Source of the DNA: Bimuria novae-zelandiae CBS 107.79
Lineage: Eukaryota > Ascomycota > Dothideomycetes > Pleosporales > Didymosphaeriaceae
Direction: 5' to 3'
Assembly (NCBI GenBank): GCA_010015655.1
Contig: ML976676.1
Coordinates: forward strand, 70,987 to 134,986
DNA length: 64,000 nucleotides
Numbering within the stretch: the stretch's first letter is position 1; each line of letters starts with the position of its first letter. The notes under the pieces are model-generated. The model was not told the origin of the DNA and did not search any database. It was given only the letters and a program-made list of their open reading frames with translations. Position numbers and translations under genes: made by a program. This document shows positions 35,266-47,029 of the stretch, in pieces.

Positions 35266-36121
35266 GTCTGCTGTGCTAGCGCTCCGCGAGCTGAGGAATG
35301 CAGCGGGGTGCTGCCGTCATAGGCGCGGGCGACGCCGGGGCCACGCGTGCTGTGTTGAGCGCGTTGCAAGCACTGGCGATGGTGTAGCGCAGGCAGGCTG
35401 TTCGGAAGGGTGCGCGGGATGTGTGCAAAAGCGATCGTGGGACTGAGAAGGTTGAGGCCGTTATTTGCAGTGCCGTTTGTAAGGCGTACAACTACGCGCG
35501 GGAGAGGGAATGCCAAGCGCTAACGTGATCCACCAAGCAACGCACGGTCCCAGGCAACGCCTACTTTTAGCGATGCCTGCTATATAACTTATAAAACTTT
35601 ATAACGCGATGTAGGTGCTATAAATACTACGTTTTTTTATAAGAGTAGATAAAAAAGCTAGATAATTTAATTAAAAGTAATAAATTATATATAATAATAC
35701 TATAAAAACTAAATTTTATAAGTGCGCGTTTCTTTACGTATAAAAAATCTTATATTTTTAATAAGTATCTTAACTACCTTAATAGCCTTAAAGACTATAA
35801 AAGGTGCTATAAGTAATAAAAAAGACTTTACGTGTTATCTATTACATTTTTTTAGAAGCTTATAAATCTTAATAAAGTTACTTTTTAACTTATTTTATAA
35901 TACGCATTTCCTTACGCTTATAAATTTTAGCTTAATACTATTAAAAGTATAATTTTTTTACTACTAATTATAATTACGTGCTTTTTTTAAGTATAACTTA
36001 TTTTTTTTTCTCTTAAAACTGTTTTACCTTTTACTTTTTTAATTTATAAAGTTATAAAGCCTTTTTATTAGTATCCTTTTAAGCTTAGCACTTATAAGCC
36101 TATTAAACCTTTATAAGAGAC

Positions 36122-36516
36122 TGTTGAGATCTGAACAATCGCAACAAAGAACAACCAACGGTGAGCGCAGCGGGGTAACCCAAGGTGGGACTGCACTACC
36201 GAGGTCACGTGATCTACCATCCCGCCAAGCAGAACCATCCCGGATGGAAGGGAACGGGGGATAGCAGAAATAACCATGTATATAACCTAGCACGAATACC
36301 CTTATAGCATTCGTGTTTAACCTGTTTATTAATCTATCGTTTGGATCTGAATAAGCAACCTTGTTGATTTGATTGTGTTATACACACCTTTAATACTAAC
36401 GCCCTAGTGACAAGCGCAAGCTATTACTACAACCCTCTCTTGTCCTACTATAGTATTCCTGCCCGAGAACTAACCTTAGCCCCTTATGGACCAGCTACCC
36501 CTTTGGGACCTTAACA
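36122..36516. mobile_element. solo LTR, 395 bp
   Basis: It starts TGTTGAGATCTGAA and ends GGGACCTTAACA (TG..CA). A perfect 5-bp duplication GAGAC flanks it (36117-36121 and 36517-36521). It is the same family as the solo LTR at 56724: both share TCGTGTTTAACCTGTTTA and the ends. No internal coding sequence remains, as expected after LTR-LTR recombination. It is less RIP-mutated than its host element. Confidence 0.88.
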
Positions 36517-36559
36517 GAGACTAAAAAACCGCGCTACTATTATATTCCTGCGGTGCTTT

Positions 36560-37604
36560 AAGTAGGAGGGGCTTTCCACGTTAGCGACGCTTCTTCTTGT
36601 TTATAAGAGCTTCACGAAGCCTCTCGTTTTCGTGCTGTAGTAGCTGCTTTTGTATAGCGATAGTGTGAATTGTCTAAGAGAGCTAACGAGATCGAGAATT
36701 GTGTACGTCCTCCACTACCTGCCTCAGCAAACGCTCGATCTTGCGCTAGTCAGAGGCAGAGAGTACTGACGTAGTGCTTTCGCTCAATGAGGGCCTCTCT
36801 ACCTCTTTTAATTTGAACCTCTTCAGTACTACCTCTGCGTCAAGAGGCGACAGCCCTGTAGCTTCAAATCCCGCCTCGATATTCGATTTTGTGAAGGCCG
36901 TGTGCCAGGCGCGGTGGAAAAGGCGGTAGAAGTCTCGTTTAGTGATAGAGGAGATGCCCTGGCAATTATACATAGAGTTACTAAGCTCTGTAGAGTACGC
37001 CGTCGAGAGAGGCTTAAAAAGCGTGACGTCAAGTGGCTAAAGCGTATAGGTACTATAAGGAGGTAGTATAGTAAGTAAGATTTAGTTCTTGTTATAATAT
37101 TTAATAAAATCTATTATAATATGTAATTTATAGCTATTAAGGATATATAAGTAATATAAGCGCTTTACTTCTACTTTTATCTTTTAATTAAATACTTATT
37201 TAAGCTATATAATGCCTAAATCGTTATTAGTTTACTTACTTAATAATAAAGTAAAAAAGGTTTTATAAATAGCTAAGTTAAAGTTTTATAACTAAGTATC
37301 CTATATTTAGTTAAATATAGCTTAATAAATTAACGCTAGCTATAAGGGTATACTATTAGTATAAATATATATAACTATTATTATTTACTTATAATTATTA
37401 TTTTAAATAACCTACTAGCGTAGCCTTGCCTTACGTCATGGCCATGTAAAGACTCTCTTTATTTTAATAAGTATTTTAATAAGGAAGCCCTTCTTATTTG
37501 TATTATAAATATTATAAGGCTTAACGTTATATTAGGTAATTTTATTGCTTAGTAGCTTAAAAATAAGCTTATATTTAAAGACTAAATTAATATAATAGCG
37601 CTAG
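36560..37604 (-). pseudogene. decayed pogo/Fot1 transposase (C-terminal and middle part), split by the copia element
   Basis: Minus-strand islands: NIYNTNKKGFLIKIL (near 37480; the family has NMDEKGF, so the first catalytic Asp is now Asn), then ISSITKRDFYRLFHRAW and GFEATGLSPLDAEVVLKRF (36800-36960), then a coiled end LLQHENERLREALINKKKRR (near 36610-36650). The N-terminal part would lie beyond the copia insertion (43428-43845) but is too decayed to read. Confidence 0.75.
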
Positions 37605-37804
37605 TGTTGGTAGGCCTTTGTACGATCGTACGGGTGATAACAGTAACGAATGTCTTGTATATTGCTATTGGTATATTCTATCTATGAACGTGGGTGCTAC
37701 GAAGGTATACATGGGCTCGGTGCGAGTTAGACCAAAGTAGGATCGAGGCGGTACGTTGGGCAGCATCAAGCAGCCTCAGGCGATGGGATATGTGTATACC
37801 AACA
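37605..37804 (-). repeat. 3' LTR of the copia element
   Basis: 200 bp, begins TGTTGGTAGG and ends GTATACCAACA. It differs from the other LTR only by transitions (about 14), with no indels. Confidence 0.92.
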
Positions 37805-40800
37805 CTAGTAACCTTTTATTATCGTAGCACACTATTCCGTAGGTCGCTGCATAGATCCCTCTACTCGTATTAATAGCATGTTACTATTAATAAATTGTTT
37901 AAGTGCGCGATTTGGCGTGGCTTTTGTAAGTGCGTCCGCAGGGTTATCTTTACTATTAATCTATTAGATCTCCGCGATCTCACGGCGCTCGTACAACTGG
38001 CGGAGTGCCATAATATCGATTATTAGGCGCTTCTCATTCGTGGTGCCAAGTTTGACAAGGCACTCATACAGTGAGTATAAGTCTGTACATACAACGAGTG
38101 GGATCGACGGTAGACCTAGGCGTTCTGTAATTATCTTAAGTGTTGTTAAGATAGTAATAGCGATATTAACGCCGCTAACTATGCTATATATCTCTAATGC
38201 TAAGACGCTTCTAGTAACGCGTTTACATTTAGTTAAACTCTAATAGATTACGTTGCCACGTATGTCGAACGTATTATCTTATTTACCAGACTTATTAATA
38301 AGGATAAGTAGGTACCTTAGCTGTAAGCTAAGGTCTTAGTTATTTACAAAAGAACTATCTATAAATACTATTAATTTAGCTATAGCGAGGTTAAGGGGAA
38401 TATACTATAATCCTTACTATAAGTTCTTAGCTTGCTACTTTAGTTAGTAATTAAGTTTCTTATAGTCTATATCTACAGGTTGCTGTATTTGCGTAGCTAT
38501 AGAAAGGTCAAAAGATACTTTAGGTTAGTAGATAGAAGTAATGTACGCGCCGCGCGCGCGCTACTCTATATACCTTTATGCTTAGTCTATTACCTTTAAA
38601 TTAATAGTATTAATTTTAGCTCCTTACCCCTTTTGCGTTAGTTAAATAGCGTCTCTACGCAACGTAAGGGTGCATTTATTAAACTTTAGTAGTACCTCTT
38701 TAGATAGTCTCTCTTTTAGCTTGGCTTAAAAGTTGGCTTTCTAGAGCGCGGCGTCCTCTGCGCTAGAGAATGCAGGTATTACGATCGCGAGCGTATTATC
38801 TATTTATAGACCTACTATACTAAACGTTTCTAGTTCTCCGTTCGTGATCAAGAGGCATAGATTATACGTAGATGTAGCCATGTCGAGCTCTTTGTAGTGG
38901 TGTCCTTAGTACGTAACAAACTAGTAAACTCTTACCTCTGCGATTCTATATAGTGGCTTAATCACGCGAATAATTGTACCCTTAGAATACTTTATTATAA
39001 GCTCCTTAGGCAGGTGCGCCAAAATCGTGCGGAATAGCTTAGTTTATGCCTATAGGTATGCCTGTGTAATATTGCGTAGTTCTATAGACATGCCTTTAGT
39101 AAGTAATATAGGTGCCAGGGCTAGTATTAAGCGCTAACTAGCTTGTTAGATAGTTAGTAACTACGTTAGGATTTCGTGTTTACCCTTATTATTATAGCCT
39201 TAAATAACAAGTCGTAATTTCTTATACAGGACTATAGTCTTGCCTTTAACTTCGCGAACTATGCGCGACTTAAAGATATAATACCTATTATATATAGTTA
39301 GGTTAAATAGCTTAAAACTAAACACTCCACGACTAATAAGGTCATTAATCTCTTTCTAGTTAGATGCTTCAAAAGGGGCGCCTAGGGTGTTAATCACGCT
39401 ATTATTACGTAGCTTAATAGCTAGGGCGTAATCGTCCTCCTCCTTCCTCGTTAGGTACTACACTGTACGCTTATTCTTAGATCTAGGCGGGCGGCCCCGC
39501 TTGCGTGGCTAGGTCGGCTGTGTAGCTACTAGTAGCTACTATTTAGTAGTAATTAGTCCTTCCCCTTTATCTGCGGCTAGAATTACGTCTGTAGTTATAT
39601 CTTAGTAGTAAGGTTTTATAACTATAGATTGGAACGTTATTAAGCCGTTAATTATATCTATAGTAACATCGTAATTCTTTATATTAATAATTTTGTATGG
39701 CCCTTGCTATCCATTCTTCTCACGCCATACTATTACCTTACTTTATAGAGGTAGTAAGAGTAACTTATCTATATTTAGCCTATTCTTAGTGTTAAGTGCG
39801 TTGCTTACTGCACGTTCTGCTGCGGCCCTCCGCAGCGCCTTTATTGCTTTCTGGATTGCTTTAGCGCGACGTATTGTCGATGGTGATGGTGGCGAGTCCA
39901 TGGATACCCGAGGGTATGCGCCGAAGACGAGTAGCGTGGGTACAAGTCCGTCTGGGCCAGCGGTGTCGTTAACAGCCTTAACTACTATCTATAGCACTGC
40001 GACGTCGCTAGTGCTGGAGTTAAGCTCTACCCTCATAATCTTATACGCGCGTCTAAGAGGTGTATAGTACCTTTTTACCTTACTAATAGACTAGTGAGCC
40101 TCTACTAGCACCTGTTTACAGGTAATTCCTATAATCTTTACCTTAGATCTAAACTTAATAGATGCGAAGTTAGTACCTGCGTTGTAGGTAATAATGTCTA
40201 GCGACCCTTGGTACGTATTAATCTATAGTAAATGGATTGCCTCTTAGGTGTCTTTCGCACTTATAAATCGTAGAAATCGAGCGCTATTAAAGGTTGTAGC
40301 TAAATTAATTACGTAAAGCACTGGCTTCCCACTTAGGTATATTATATCTACAAAAATCTTAAAGTTAAATTCCTAGTTATCTTTTAGCTAGAATTTAAAT
40401 CGTCGTGGCACTTAATCGTATGCTTAGTAGTAGTAGTATAACTTTTAGATCTCGCGGAGTAGCTATTTATCCACGTTATTATGCCCTACATGTTTAAGCA
40501 GTTATATTAGCCATTTAATAGCTAGGTGCCTAAACCTCTAATATAGACGTTAGAGCTTAGTTTCTATAAGGAATACCCGCGCGTGCTCTGCCTTACTTAG
40601 GTAGAACTATAGATATCCCTATTTGCGAATTACTAGGAAGGTTGCTTTCCCTTATACTAGCTAATCTATAGTATTATTAAAGTATACGTGCAACTAATCT
40701 ATGTCTTTTAGATAAAGAAGAAACAGGGTTAGTATATCTAAGACCTTAAATTTAATCTTTTTAATCTCTATACGCACGTGCGTAGTTCTAATTAATATAG

Positions 40801-43222
40801 TAATACTTTCTTTACTAAATTAAACTAATGCGTTTCTAGTAGTAGACGTGTCTAAAGTTACTATAGGATCCTTAGTTTAGAGCGCCTAAAATTGCTCCTT
40901 TCCAGCTATTAATACGTTAGAGGCACTAGTGTTAGGGAGAATACCCTAGTACGTAACTTGTAAGTAGCGGTCCTTAATAAGGAACTACGTTACTGGCGTT
41001 ATAAGTTTTTTATACCTATAGACGTTATCTCTAGTTACCTAGTGCATAAAAGCCTAATTTATAAGGTACTTAACTACTAGTCTTTAGTCCTCTTCCTCTT
41101 CCTCTTCCTCTTGCTCCTCTTTAAAAAACTAGTTAACTTCTTCCCCTTCGTACGTAACAAGGAATATTATAAATTCTATTTACTCGCCTATAATATTATA
41201 GTATATAATGTACTATACCTTAGATTGCCTTCTTTCCTTAAGCGTATAGTTTATAGACTAATAGCCTATCTTACCGCAGATGTAGCACTTCTTATTACTT
41301 TATGTGTTAGTCTATAGGTTGTCTCTAGAACGCTGCTAAGGTTAGCCACGTCTACTAATAAACTTGCCTTATATACTTTATAAGTTGTAATCCTCTTGCG
41401 TTCTTCTAGAGCTATTAATAGTATATTAACAGTCTAAGTAGTGCTAGTTATTATAGTCTGTCTTAGTAAAGTTAACAGAGGTAGTTATAGCAAGCGAGTT
41501 TTTAATCAAAGATCGTAGATCTCCAAACAGGACCTCACACTCCAGGGACAGCCTATAGAGCGCCATCACAAACTCTTTAACGCCCTAGCATGCTGTGATT
41601 ATAGTCGTCCAGAGCGCATATTCTCCTATGTACTACTGGCCAAGAGCCCTCTAACACAACTAGAGCTTGTCTAGCATAATGTTAAGGACCTTATAGGGTG
41701 TCTTGTCAAGATTCTCCCTACAGACTTTAATAAAAAATATCGTTATCCAGTCCGCGTAGTAGTAGCTATAATTAATATCTGTATTAAAGTGGTTCTTCAG
41801 CTTTATGTACACAGTTAGGAATATGTCCGTCTACTAATTAATAAAGTAGAGGTAATACTCTTGTGCACGGCCTTCCAGGATCCGCGGAAAGACTATATAG
41901 AATTAGTCTAGTTAGATATCTGCGTAATAGTAAATACTATAAAAAATCTTTAGCTTATTATCTAGAAGGTTATATGGCTTCCCTGTGTACTTCTTCTTAC
42001 GGTCCTATATCTTAGTAAAGACATTAATTGTCTTTGGATCCAGTTTCTCGTTGCTAAACTTGATTGGGGGAATTGCCTTATACGGGTCTGTGTCACCTAA
42101 AGGCATAATTAGAGGGACGCTTTATCCCTTTAGACGTTATAGGTATGCTGGTGTGTATTCGCGGAATCTATTAAAGTTATTATATAAAAAAGGAGGTTAT
42201 TAACTTTGCTGTCGCTAGTCTGCCTATAGTGTCTATTTAATTATTTCTATAAGTAGTTCTATAAGTTATTGTCCTTAATCTAATTATTAACTAGCTCGAT
42301 CTTAGATGCGTGTCTTATCTTAAGCGTAAGTTCTTTAATCCTCTGCGTCCTGGTCTCCTGCCCTTATAGAGGTTTAGCTCTAGGTTTAACCTGCTGTCCC
42401 CACGTTCGTGGGTTATATTAATCCTATAGTGTATTATCTTAGTATTATCTACTCTTATAGCATATACGCGGCTGACTGCTTGTTAAAGGTAGTAGATTAG
42501 AACTAATTATCTAGCTATTTTAGGTAATCCTCTATGCGTAGTAATTTAGCTATAGCTTTGCTTAGTAACATGTTAACACGACTAGTGTACACGCCCTTAA
42601 AGTAAAGGATCTGCTTTAGTTCCTTAGTATATACTATATGCGTACGCCAGAACATGGCTTTATTCTATCCTTTAAAGTCCTAATAGAACTTACTAAAGAG
42701 CTCTGTATTTGCTATAGGCTAATTTATGTAGTCCGCGATTACACGCGCGATGTATGTTATTGCTATAGTTACGTCTACCTTATTATTTAGGGCTACGATC
42801 TTATTGTCCTAGATTTTTAGATTAATGTAACGCTACTCTCTTGCCTTTAGATTAGTAGTTCCTAGCAACTCCTCTCGTGTAAGCGTATAGCCTTTTTTAC
42901 TACTAGCTATTTTTTTTACTATTTATTATTATTAACGCGTATCGTGCTAGCTGTGTTTGCTAGGGACTTGTTAGTAGTCTTAGATTATACACAGGTTAAG
43001 CGCGACTAAATAGGGGTTGGTGCGTGTATAGACTGCGTCTTGGAACGCTCTAATACGGCTAGAATAGTTAGTCTTAAGCTAGATAAGACGCCTAATATAG
43101 CTAATAGTAAACTTAGCACAGATAACTCTGTTGCTAATATAGATAACTAGAGAACGCGCGGGGCTATAGGATCTGTCTCTTTTAACCTAACTGTCTATAA
43201 CTGCTATGCAATTACTAATTAG

Positions 43223-43422
43223 TGTTAGTAGGCCTTTATATAATTGTACGGGTGATAATAGTAACAAATGTCTTGTATATTGCTATTGGTATATTCTATC
43301 TATAAACGTGGGTGCTACGAAGGTATACATGGGCTCGGTGCGAGTCGGACCAAAGTAGGATCGAGGCGGTACGTTGGGCAGCATTAAGCAGCCTTAGGCG
43401 ATGGGATATGTGTATACCGATA
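43223..43422 (-). repeat. 5' LTR of the copia element
   Basis: 200 bp, begins TGTTAGTAGG and ends GTATACCGATA. It carries more C-to-T and G-to-A changes than its partner. Confidence 0.92.
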
Positions 43423-43893
43423 GCTAGGCATTAATAGGGATAATCTATTAATTTATAAGCTTAATATTATTACGCTTAAAAAAGTAATTTATTTAATTTT
43501 TTTTTGTTTTTTTTTTCTATTTAAGCTATAAAATTTTATATTATTTATTTTATAAGAGGTATTCCGCATTTGTAAAGCTTATCTATATATTTTATAAGCT
43601 TTAATTTTTATAAGTAGTTAAAAAGTTATATTTTTAAGTTATTATTTTATTATATACTCTAAATACCTTGCTACCTTTGTAATACCGTTATTTAATTAAT
43701 AATATGTTTTTTTATAAGTTATATATAATTAGATTTATCTTTAAATTTATCTTTAAATTTTAATAATTCTAAATCTGCAATCGTAGTATCTATATTATAT
43801 ATAATTATAAAGATACTAATTTTTAAAATTTATAGTATATTTAGTAAAAGTAGGCGTTGCCTGGGACCGTGCGTTGTTTGGTGGATCACGTTA

Positions 43894-44344
43894 CTCGCGC
43901 ATTGGCACTGGCAGTCGCGATCCGGGAGCCAGGCAGGTGCTACCCACGTAACCCTCACCGAGTAACCTCCAGCTCAGCCTTCATGACGGCCCATGCAGAA
44001 CAGACGCAGACACATCTTAAGACGTCTGCTCGCTGAAGTTTGGCCATTGTATTGCTCATCCTGGGGTAACACACGAGCACGCCTCACCTAATAAGCTTTG
44101 CTAAGCTTCATGCATGGCTCGGCGCGTCGATCGTCGTCCAGGCCCCTCCCACCAGCCTCCGCACCAGCCATCGCCATCTCTGGCTGCTCGTTCCCCTCCC
44201 CACCTTCCCTACAATTCTCTCGTTGCCTTCACATGCCTCGCCATGACCCGAATGTTCGCGTAGTTGCCTGTATATGCCTTAAGATTGATGATAGCGTGCG
44301 CAACTGCATTCGTTTGATCCTGCCTCCACCGTCCAATCGCCGCC
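43894..44344. other. upstream region of the RING gene
   Basis: Normal composition resumes abruptly at the transposon end. C-rich and CT-rich stretches occur. An upstream coding exon with a signal peptide may be hidden here but could not be placed. Confidence 0.45.
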
Positions 44345-46122
44345 ATGAGTACGTCACCCGATCGCATGCCCGGATCATATGCTGACTGTGCTGCACCACA
44401 GGTGCTGAGGGCATTCAAATAATCACCGTTGCCTTTCCCGATCCGTATCGAACCGAGCGCGTCGATGATGAGTTCGATGCCCTTCCCGTACGCTCATCCG
44501 AGAACCTGCTGCACCTCGTTCCAAATGATAAACTAAGCAGCCACCAATTGCAGTTAAACGAAAGCTTCTACTTCCCCATACGCAACAGCATACAGACGCT
44601 CTCTTCGAAAGGCGTCGAGCACGGCGACGATCCATTCGGCCTCCTATTCGTACCCGACCTACAGACGGAAGAGTGTCGGAAGTCTGAGGAACAGTATGTT
44701 TCGAACAATGCTACGCGACCTCGCCAACTTCCGGCAGGGACTGGCTATGCTCTCATTGCTGTGGCTCCTTGGTTCTCTCCTACCTGCATGCTCGAGTACT
44801 TCGCGACAGCCCGAAATCAGCCCGTCAAAGCTTTCTTCGTCTACAAGCCGGACAATGACACGAATACCCCGCCCGAAACGAACGATCCAGCATGGGCTTT
44901 GGGAGATGGCGGGAGTTGGCAATTCGCTAATCAGTTCCCTACTTATGCTATCCCGGGAGCAAGTGGCTCTCTCATTGCTGAGCAACTTCGCCTGTATTCG
45001 GGCAACGTCTCTGACGTCCCTTATGGAGATTTGCTCAAGCAGGAGTTTGACTCGACAGATTATATCCGCTTGTGGGCGAAGGTTTCCATCGATTCCCGCA
45101 CCCAACTTCCTAGCCTATGGGTGTTCCTAGTCATAGTGCTCGGTGTGCTCCTCTTAGTCATCGGCGCTACATCGTTTTGCATGCACATCGTGCAGAGGAG
45201 GCGACGCAATGCGCTCCGGCAACGCGTCATCAGGGGCGAAGTTGATCTAGAAGCACTGGGTGTTAAGCGACTTAACGTGCCCGAAGACTATCTGATGAAG
45301 TTGCCGGTGTACGCTTATCTTGGTGAGCCTGACGATAGCGACAAGACGCAAGTCAACCCAGGCAGTATCAAAAGTGAGGCTGGGCTGAAGCCAAATCCGC
45401 TCAGCCGACGTGCCTCCGCTCCAGATGCTCCACCCACAAACCGAACTTCCGCAGTGTTCGCACAATCGACTTGTCCGATTTGCTTGGACGACTTCGAGCC
45501 TAACGAATCCCAGGTCAGGGAATTGCCATGCCGCCACATTTTCCACGTCGACTGCATAGATCCATTCCTGCTCAACAACAGTAGCCTTTGCCCCATATGT
45601 AAACAGAGCGTACTACCGCCTGGTTATTGCCCCCCGAAGATCACCAATATCATGGTTCGACGGGAACGGGCACTCAATCAAAGACGAGCACGCAACGCTT
45701 CAAATCATACTCCTTCGCCCGGAAACATTGTAGCTCGCCTTCCTGGCGCATATGACTCTCTCCGGGCACGAGTCGGCGCCGTCACGAACGGTCGAAGAAT
45801 ATTCAGCGCGCCAACAAGGACGCAGCCACGACACGCAGACATTGAAATGACACCAGGACCAAGCGTACAACCAGCGACCGATTCTATAGCCACGAATGCG
45901 CCTCCAGAGATCGTCGCAGCACCACCGCCTTCACGCGTGAATGGTGCTGAGTCATGCCCCGAACCTCCACCCAGTCACTCACAACAACGAAGAGAGTGGG
46001 CTCGTCAACGGGCGCTTGCGCTCCTTGGGAACCGAAATGCCCCGTCCGACGCCGACGACGAGGAACAGCCTCGCTCGCGGTGGAAACGCGGCTTGCATAA
46101 GATCTTCCCTGGTTTCAGATAA
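44345..46122 (+). CDS. PA-TM-RING-type membrane E3 ubiquitin ligase
   Basis: The main exon is 44402-46122. A 53-nt intron (GTACGT..branch CTGAC..CACCACAG) would join it to an ATG at 44345 with a 4-nt coding first exon, giving 574 residues in frame. The missing signal peptide makes a further upstream exon equally possible. A protease-associated-like lumenal domain (TGYALIAVAPWFSPTCMLEY, YAIPGASG) is followed by one membrane helix (LWVFLVIVLGVLLLVIGATS) and a basic stretch. A RING-H2 finger follows (CPICLDDF, then ELPCRHIFHVDCIDPFL, then LCPICK), with Cys-x2-Cys, Cys-x-His-x2-His, Cys and Cys-x2-Cys spacing. The C-terminal tail is Pro/Ser-rich with a basic end. Likely an E3 ligase on vacuole or endosome membranes, as in related proteins. 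Confidence 0.78.
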
Positions 46123-47029
46123 CTTTTCCTTACGCATCTTCTAAGATACCACAGTCTAGGGGTGGTGGCAAGCGAGCTCTATATATTTAATTTGTGCATT
46201 ACATACTATGATAGCCAGGCGTTTTTGGGCATGGCATTGGACGGTTTTTTGCCTGCATTGTCATTCCGCTGGGCGCTGCTTTAGCCATTTTCTACTCCCA
46301 GGCTTTCCGGCTACTTCTACCATTTCAGTTATTGCTGTTGCTGGCGAGACTGTATCGTAATCGTGGATTTCGTTGCAGGGGTACATATCGCTTTCAGTGC
46401 CGTGGTTCAGTTGGGACCGCTTGGCTTTCAGATTTTTGGAATCGTTGCGTTTGAGGCAATTACAGTGTTTTTGTATAGCGTTGTGCCGTGGCTTGGAGAA
46501 GCTGCGAAGATTCATATCGGTTTCAGGAAGATGTCGAGGACGTGCAGACCCACTTTGCCCGGGTTTGCAAGCAGGTTGAGGTGATCAGGCGCTCTCGCGT
46601 GAAGTTGAAAGTCGCCTGTTGTATTACTCATTATGGGGTAACACACTGGCTATTAATCCAAATGTCGGGTCCTGATGGCCAATGTTGAGCTTTCCGCGAG
46701 AGAGTGGGCAGCGGTAGCGTTCCAGGGTCTGTGCATTTATTGAAGGTGGGGCCCGATCCCATCAATGAGTTCACTGCCTCGACATCAATCCTTCATCACA
46801 TCCTCAATCATCCTCCACTTCGTAACACTGTATTGGTTACTATTTCATCTATATGTTGTACCACGTCTAGACGCGTAAATACAGTACCTAGGTCGCGATA
46901 TAGATAGTGAAAGTGTTGATATCTATTGCAGATAGAAGAAGGTTCAACCGTCTGCGGGATCTCTCAGTTTCTCATGGCAATAGAAGCAGTAATTTCGCCA
47001 GAGAGTACAAACAGCTCTCTTCCCGCTTC
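46123..47029. other. intergenic
   Basis: 3' region of the RING gene and upstream of a decayed gene. Only short unsupported frames on both strands, and no repeats found. Confidence 0.5.

Larger units (their letters stand above)
37605..43422 (-). mobile_element. Ty1/copia LTR retrotransposon, 5,818 bp, decayed
   Basis: Two 200-bp LTRs (37605-37804 and 43223-43422) are flanked by a perfect GCTAG duplication (37600-37604 and 43423-43427). Coding is on the minus strand, so the 5' LTR is the right one. Order from 5': Gag with zinc knuckle KKCYICGKIGY (near 41250-41290); integrase core (about 40080-40560) with FKIFVDIIYLSGKPVLYVI, TYNAGTNF (Asp now Asn) and GKVKRYYTPL (Glu now Lys); reverse transcriptase EDDYALAIKLRNN and GAPFEAS (about 39340-39460); RNase H end LRQLYERREI and DNPADALTKATPN (about 37900-38030). 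The integrase-before-RT order defines copia. Many stops; it cannot move by itself. Confidence 0.93.
35523..43891. mobile_element. pogo/Fot1-like DNA transposon carrying a nested solo LTR and a nested copia element
   Basis: Terminal inverted repeats of 47 bp with a single G/A mismatch lie at 35523-35569 and 43845-43891 and begin ACGTGATCCACCAA. TA duplications stand at 35521-35522 and 43892-43893. Without the two nested insertions the element would be about 2.15 kb. The interior is very AT-rich. A minus-strand transposase remnant is readable left of the copia element. It sits between the divergent ADA3 and RING genes. Confidence 0.9.

Noticed and set aside
41090..41120. CTTCCT tandem repeats as a regulatory element
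   Set aside because: They lie within the decayed copia Gag region and code for an acidic stretch on the minus strand.
36122..43422. Solo LTR at 36122 as the partner of the copia LTRs
   Set aside because: Its sequence and length differ from the 200-bp LTRs, and it has its own GAGAC duplication; it is a separate insertion.
44548..46122. Start of the RING gene at 44548
   Set aside because: The codon is TTG and coding sequence clearly continues upstream to the acceptor at 44401.
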